8,375 bases of DNA, taken from contig CAKTKT010000066.1 of NCBI GenBank assembly GCA_934572325.1, positions 1 through 8,375 of the forward strand, in the 5' to 3' direction. This document shows, piece after piece, positions 5,578 to 8,375 of this stretch (the first letter of the stretch is position 1; every line of letters begins with the position of its first letter). The translations under genes were made by a program, and so were the position numbers. The DNA comes from an uncultured Oscillospiraceae bacterium (lineage in GTDB: Bacteria; Bacillota; Clostridia; Oscillospirales; Oscillospiraceae). The notes beneath the pieces are model-generated. The model did no database searches. It was not told the origin of the DNA and worked only from the letters and a program-made list of their open reading frames with translations.

Positions 5578-7554
5578 ATGGACGCACAAAAAGAGATCGT
5601 AAAGCTCCGCCGCGAGATAGAAAAGTACGCTCGGCTTTACTACGTGTACGATGATCCCGCAATATCCGACTACGAGTATGACCTGCTCATGCAGCGCCTC
5701 AAGGCGCTGGAGGAAGCCCATCCGGAGCTTATCACCCCCGACTCCCCGACGCAGCGCGTCGGCGGCGCGGTGCTGAGCCAGTTTGAGCCGGTCACGCACC
5801 AAGTGCCGCTGGAGAGCCTGACGGACGTTTTTTCGTATGATGAGCTTTTCGCCTTCGGCGAGAGGATGGATGCTCTTGTTGCGGGCGCGCATGACTACTC
5901 CGTTGAGCCGAAGGTCGATGGGCTTTCGATGTCGCTGGAGTACGAAAACGGCGTTTTCGTGCGCGGCGCGACGCGCGGCGACGGCATAACCGGAGAAAAC
6001 GTGACGGAAAACCTCCGCACGGTGCGCTCGCTCCCTCTGCGCATAGAGGGCGCGCCGGAGCGGCTCATCGTCCGCGGCGAGGTATATATGTCCAAAGCCG
6101 TGTTTGCCGAGCTTAATAAGCAGCGCGAGATAAACGGCGAGACGCCGCTGGCGAATCCGCGCAACGCCGCCGCCGGCTCGATGCGTCAGCTTGACCCCAA
6201 GATCGCCGCATCGCGCAGGCTCGACATCATATTTTTCAATATGCAGTACTCCTCCGACCATAAGTACGCCACCCACATCCAGACGCTTGACGCGATGCGC
6301 GAGATGGGGTTTCCCGTCATACCCTACGCGCACTATGACAATATACGCGACTGCGTGGGGCGTATAGAATGGCTCGGCGAGAACAGAGACACGCTGCCGT
6401 ATGACATGGACGGGGCGGTGATAAAAATAAACTCCCTCTCCCAGCGCGAGGCGCTGGGCAGCACGGCAAAAGCGCCGCGCTGGGCAGTTGCGTTCAAGTA
6501 CCCGCCGGAGAAAAAGGAGAGCCGTGTGCTGGACATTGTCGTTCAGGTCGGGCGAACGGGCGTGCTCACGCCGAAGGTGATAGTCGAGCCTGTCCGTCTC
6601 GCGGGTACAACCGTTTCCGCCGCGACGCTGCACAATCAGGACAATATCGACAGGCTCGATCTGCGCATCGGCGACACTGTGCTGCTGCAAAAAGCGGGGG
6701 AGATCATCCCAGAGGTGCTGTCGGTCAACAAGGCGAAGCGTCCGGCGGACAGCGTGCCGTTCGTGATGCCCTCCGTGTGTCCGGAGTGCGGCTCGCCCGT
6801 TGTGCGCGACGAGGACGGCGCGGCGCTTCGCTGCACAAGCCCCGAGTGTCCGGCGCAGAGGCTGCGCAACATTGCGCACTTTGCCTCGCGCGAGGCGATG
6901 GATATTGAGGGTTTGGGCATTTCGGTGTGTGAGAGCCTTATTTCCGGCGGGCTTGTCAGCTCCGCCGCGGATCTGTATTACCTTGAGCCGCAGTCGGTCG
7001 CCAGACTTGAGCGCATGGGCAAAAAGTCGGCGGAAAACCTCATCGCGTCCATTGAAAAGAGCAAGGACGCGGGGCTTGCGCGCCTCGTATGCGCGTTCGG
7101 GATACGGCAGGTCGGGCAGAAAGCCGCCAAGGTGCTCGCCGCGCACTTTGCCGATCTTGACAGTCTCATCGCCGCGGACGCCGAGGCGCTCACCGCGCTG
7201 CCGGACATCGGGGAGGTCACGGCGGGCTTTATAACCGAATGGTTTTCAAATCCCCAATCCATGCACCTCATCGGTCGTCTGCGCGACGCGGGCGTGAGCT
7301 TTGAAAGCCGCGAGGAGCGGCGCGACAGCCGCTTTGCCGGAATGACCTTTGTGCTCACCGGCACGCTGGAGCATTTCACGCGCGACGAGGCTTCGGCGAT
7401 CATCGAGAGCTACGGCGGAAAGTCCGCCTCCTCCGTGTCGAAGAAAACTAGCTATGTCCTCGCCGGAGAGAACGCGGGCAGCAAGCTCACAAAAGCGGAG
7501 AGCCTCGGCGTGCCGGTGATAAGCGAGAAGGATTTCTCCGCGATGATACAGTGA
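5578..7554 (+). CDS. ligA: NAD+-dependent DNA ligase LigA
   Basis: This essential enzyme seals nicks in DNA during replication and repair, using NAD+ as adenylate donor. All domains are present in its 658 residues. Domain Ia holds YYVYDDPAISDYEYD (21-35), the nucleotidyltransferase domain the catalytic lysine K112 in KVDG, and RGEVYM and DGAVIK follow. The OB fold includes VQVGRTGVLTPKA-like sequence near 322-334. The zinc finger uses C401, C404, C419 and C424. Helix-hairpin-helix repeats follow (GIRQVGQKAAKVL, LPDIGEVTAG), and a C-terminal BRCT domain starts near 586 (FAGMTFVLTGTLEHF). The start is ATG 5578, with AGAGG at 5565-5569 8 nt upstream; the open frame extends further left but only inside yunB. 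No key residue is missing. Its neighbour is yunB rather than the pcrA partner seen in Bacillus. Confidence 0.97.
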   Translation: MDAQKEIVKLRREIEKYARLYYVYDDPAISDYEYDLLMQRLKALEEAHPELITPDSPTQRVGGAVLSQFEPVTHQVPLESLTDVFSYDELFAFGERMDALVAGAHDYSVEPKVDGLSMSLEYENGVFVRGATRGDGITGENVTENLRTVRSLPLRIEGAPERLIVRGEVYMSKAVFAELNKQREINGETPLANPRNAAAGSMRQLDPKIAASRRLDIIFFNMQYSSDHKYATHIQTLDAMREMGFPVIPYAHYDNIRDCVGRIEWLGENRDTLPYDMDGAVIKINSLSQREALGSTAKAPRWAVAFKYPPEKKESRVLDIVVQVGRTGVLTPKVIVEPVRLAGTTVSAATLHNQDNIDRLDLRIGDTVLLQKAGEIIPEVLSVNKAKRPADSVPFVMPSVCPECGSPVVRDEDGAALRCTSPECPAQRLRNIAHFASREAMDIEGLGISVCESLISGGLVSSAADLYYLEPQSVARLERMGKKSAENLIASIEKSKDAGLARLVCAFGIRQVGQKAAKVLAAHFADLDSLIAADAEALTALPDIGEVTAGFITEWFSNPQSMHLIGRLRDAGVSFESREERRDSRFAGMTFVLTGTLEHFTRDEASAIIESYGGKSASSVSKKTSYVLAGENAGSKLTKAESLGVPVISEKDFSAMIQ

Positions 7555-7569
7555 TATACAGCGTTAATG

Positions 7570-7597
7570 ACCGTCGGGGCAGATCCGCCCCGACGGT
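7570..7597 (+). terminator. GC-rich hairpin after ligA, terminator lacking a U-tract
   Basis: An 11-bp perfect stem pairs 7570-7580 (ACCGTCGGGGC) with 7587-7597 around the loop AGATCC, 15 nt past the ligA stop. It is stable, but TAACATTACT follows instead of a T-run. It may terminate weakly, protect the 3' end of the ligA transcript, or depend on a factor. Its right arm touches the possible -35 box of the cotJ promoter. Confidence 0.5.
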
Positions 7598-7626
7598 TAA
7601 CATTACTGCCGCGCCGGACATATTAT
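7597..7626 (+). promoter_or_regulatory. Possible cotJ operon promoter (sigma-E or sigma-A)
   Basis: TAACATT (7598-7604), 14 bp, then CATATTAT (7619-7626) resembles a sigma-E site with the same 14-bp spacing as the one before yunB. The same bases also read as TTAACA (7597-7602), 18 bp, TATTAT (7621-7626), one mismatch per box from sigma-A consensus. The cotJ operon of Bacillus subtilis is sigma-E dependent, which favours the first reading. A small GAGGG-TATT-CCCTC hairpin (7632-7645) lies in the leader. Confidence 0.5.
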
Positions 7627-7668
7627 GTCACGAGGGTATTCCCTCACTTACATCTGGGAGGAATTATC

Positions 7669-8112
7669 TTGGCACAAAAGTCCGACGATGCTTACAGATA
7701 CGGCTCGCTGCCGGACAACGCGCCGCTCGCGGCGGCGTATGTTCCGATGCAGCGCTCCGCGAACCCCGCTTACGAGGCTTCCGAGGCGCTCTCGCGCGGC
7801 ACACTTTTTCCCGGCTTAGATCTGCCGTTTATGAATATAGTCAACAACAGCGCCGCCAAAACGCCGGAAACGGAGCTGCAAGCCGTGTGCTTTGTCGCTC
7901 ATGAGCTCGCCCTTTATCTCGACACACACCGAAACGACGCGGAGGCGTTCGCCATGTATCAGACGTTTCTCGCCCTGCGCCGCGAGGCGCAGGAGCGCTA
8001 TGTTCAGCGCTGCGGTCCGCTGACCCATGCGGATATGCTCAATATGCCGTCATACGTGTGGCTCGATGAGCCGTGGCCTTGGGATTATGAGCAGCGGAAA
8101 GCGGAGGGCTGA
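7669..8112 (+). CDS. Fused spore coat protein CotJA-CotJB
   Basis: One 147-residue frame carries two coat proteins that are normally separate genes. The CotJA part (about 17-58) has the family core LAAAYVPMQ, EALSRGTLFPGLDLPF. After a short linker (about 59-66) the CotJB part (67-141) has ELQAVCFVAHELALYLDTHRND, CGPLTHADML and the ending WLDEPWPWDYEQ. In Bacillus subtilis CotJA, CotJB and CotJC are mother-cell proteins of the inner coat, with CotJA and CotJC depending on each other for assembly. The start is TTG 7669 with GGGAGG (7656-7661) 7 nt upstream; the in-frame ATG at 7567 lies inside the hairpin region with no ribosome site and is rejected. No strong ribosome binding site is visible between the two parts, so a separate CotJB start seems unlikely. 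The cotJC start follows 3 nt after the stop. Confidence 0.85.
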   Translation: MAQKSDDAYRYGSLPDNAPLAAAYVPMQRSANPAYEASEALSRGTLFPGLDLPFMNIVNNSAAKTPETELQAVCFVAHELALYLDTHRNDAEAFAMYQTFLALRREAQERYVQRCGPLTHADMLNMPSYVWLDEPWPWDYEQRKAEG

Positions 8113-8115
8113 GCG

Positions 8116-8367
8116 ATGTTTGTATATGAAAAGAATCTGCAATATCCGGTGAGGATAAAAAACACCAACCCCGCCCTTGCAAAGTTCATCATTTCACAGT
8201 ACGGCGGACCGCACGGCGAGCTTGGCGCGTCGCTGCGCTATCTCAGCCAGCGCTACTCAATGCCGTATCCGGAGCTGAAGGGTCTGCTGACGGACATCGG
8301 TAGAGAAGCCTCTGAAATGTTCCATTCAGAGGCTACGGCTTTTTTTGATGCTTTTGCAACCGTATAG
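8116..8367 (+). pseudogene. cotJC: Truncated or interrupted spore coat protein CotJC (manganese catalase-like)
   Basis: Residues 1-62 are clear CotJC: MFVYEKNLQYPVRI, NPALAKFIISQYGG, GELGASLRYLSQRY, MPYPELKGLLTDIG. The family then continues with a TEELAHLEM-type motif and runs to about 190 residues, but here the frame reads 21 unrelated residues and stops at 8365-8367. CotJC is related to dimanganese catalases. E35, in GGPHGEL, corresponds to the first metal-binding glutamate, while the Glu and His of the second motif and all later ligands are missing, so the product as written cannot form the metal site. The start is well supported by GGAGGG (8103-8108) 7 nt upstream. Homology ends near 8301, where base composition also shifts. 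Candidate causes are an inserted element, a true deletion, or an assembly join. Confidence 0.8.
8307..8346 (+). terminator. Terminator-like hairpin past the cotJC break
   Basis: AGCCTCTGAA (8307-8316) pairs perfectly over 10 bp with 8325-8334 around an 8-nt loop, then ACGGC and seven Ts (8340-8346). The 5-nt gap between stem and T-run is longer than in a classic intrinsic terminator. It lies wholly in the sequence that does not belong to cotJC, so it comes from whatever is joined there. Confidence 0.5.
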
Positions 8368-8375
8368 CTCCACTT

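Noticed and set aside
5545..7146. 533-codon open frame on the minus strand across ligA
   Set aside because: It is antisense to a complete LigA and its composition is that of a shadow frame. No family motif is visible.
7567..7668. Longer CotJA-CotJB starting at ATG 7567
   Set aside because: The start falls at the edge of the GC hairpin with no ribosome site and would precede the likely promoter. TTG 7669 has a strong site.
8291..8300. The 10-mer CGGACATCGG at the cotJC break also occurs in ligA (7202-7211), as a possible recombination site
   Set aside because: Both copies encode the same short Asp-Ile-Gly stretch with this genome's favoured codons, so chance is enough. What follows the break does not match ligA.
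1..8375. CRISPR array, tRNA or rRNA genes, riboswitch, toxin-antitoxin or phage-defence genes
   Set aside because: I looked for spaced repeats, tRNA-like T-loop motifs and known defence domains and saw none. Apart from the two edges the window is core chromosomal DNA.

Overview
The window is a GC-rich chromosomal segment from what looks like an endospore-forming Firmicute, probably a clostridium of the Oscillospiraceae/Ruminococcaceae kind. The signs are spore genes (yunB, the cotJ operon), a clostridial-type MurD, a type A RNase P RNA, strong Gram-positive ribosome binding sites and TTG starts. No taxonomic search was possible, so the placement is inferred. Most of the segment is core housekeeping DNA. 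The two ends are the odd parts.

Layout. Bases 1-105 are AT-rich and hold no gene; they may include the end of an insertion sequence. A strong promoter then drives yebC (179-922, +), which ends at a bidirectional hairpin terminator shared with a leftward gene for a TRIC-family membrane channel (1014-1664, -). Upstream of the channel gene on the same strand is the RNase P RNA gene rnpB (about 1744-2091, -). Its promoter stands back to back with the promoter of murD (2191-3573, +), with 9 bp between the two -35 boxes.

From murD rightward, four genes are packed closely enough to be one operon: murD, a PLP-dependent methionine gamma-lyase/'aluminium resistance' family gene, the sporulation gene yunB and the NAD+-dependent DNA ligase gene ligA. 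A possible sigma-E-type promoter just before yunB would let the last two genes also be expressed in the sporulating mother cell.

After a GC-rich hairpin past ligA and a second promoter that fits either sigma-E or sigma-A comes the cotJ spore-coat operon. CotJA and CotJB are fused into one 147-residue protein. The next gene, cotJC, matches its family for only about 62 codons and then turns into unrelated, less GC-rich sequence with a terminator-like hairpin. This could be a mobile element inserted in a sporulation gene (possibly skin-like, restored by excision), a true truncation, or an assembly chimera at a contig end. The fused coat gene and the broken cotJC are the items most worth following up.
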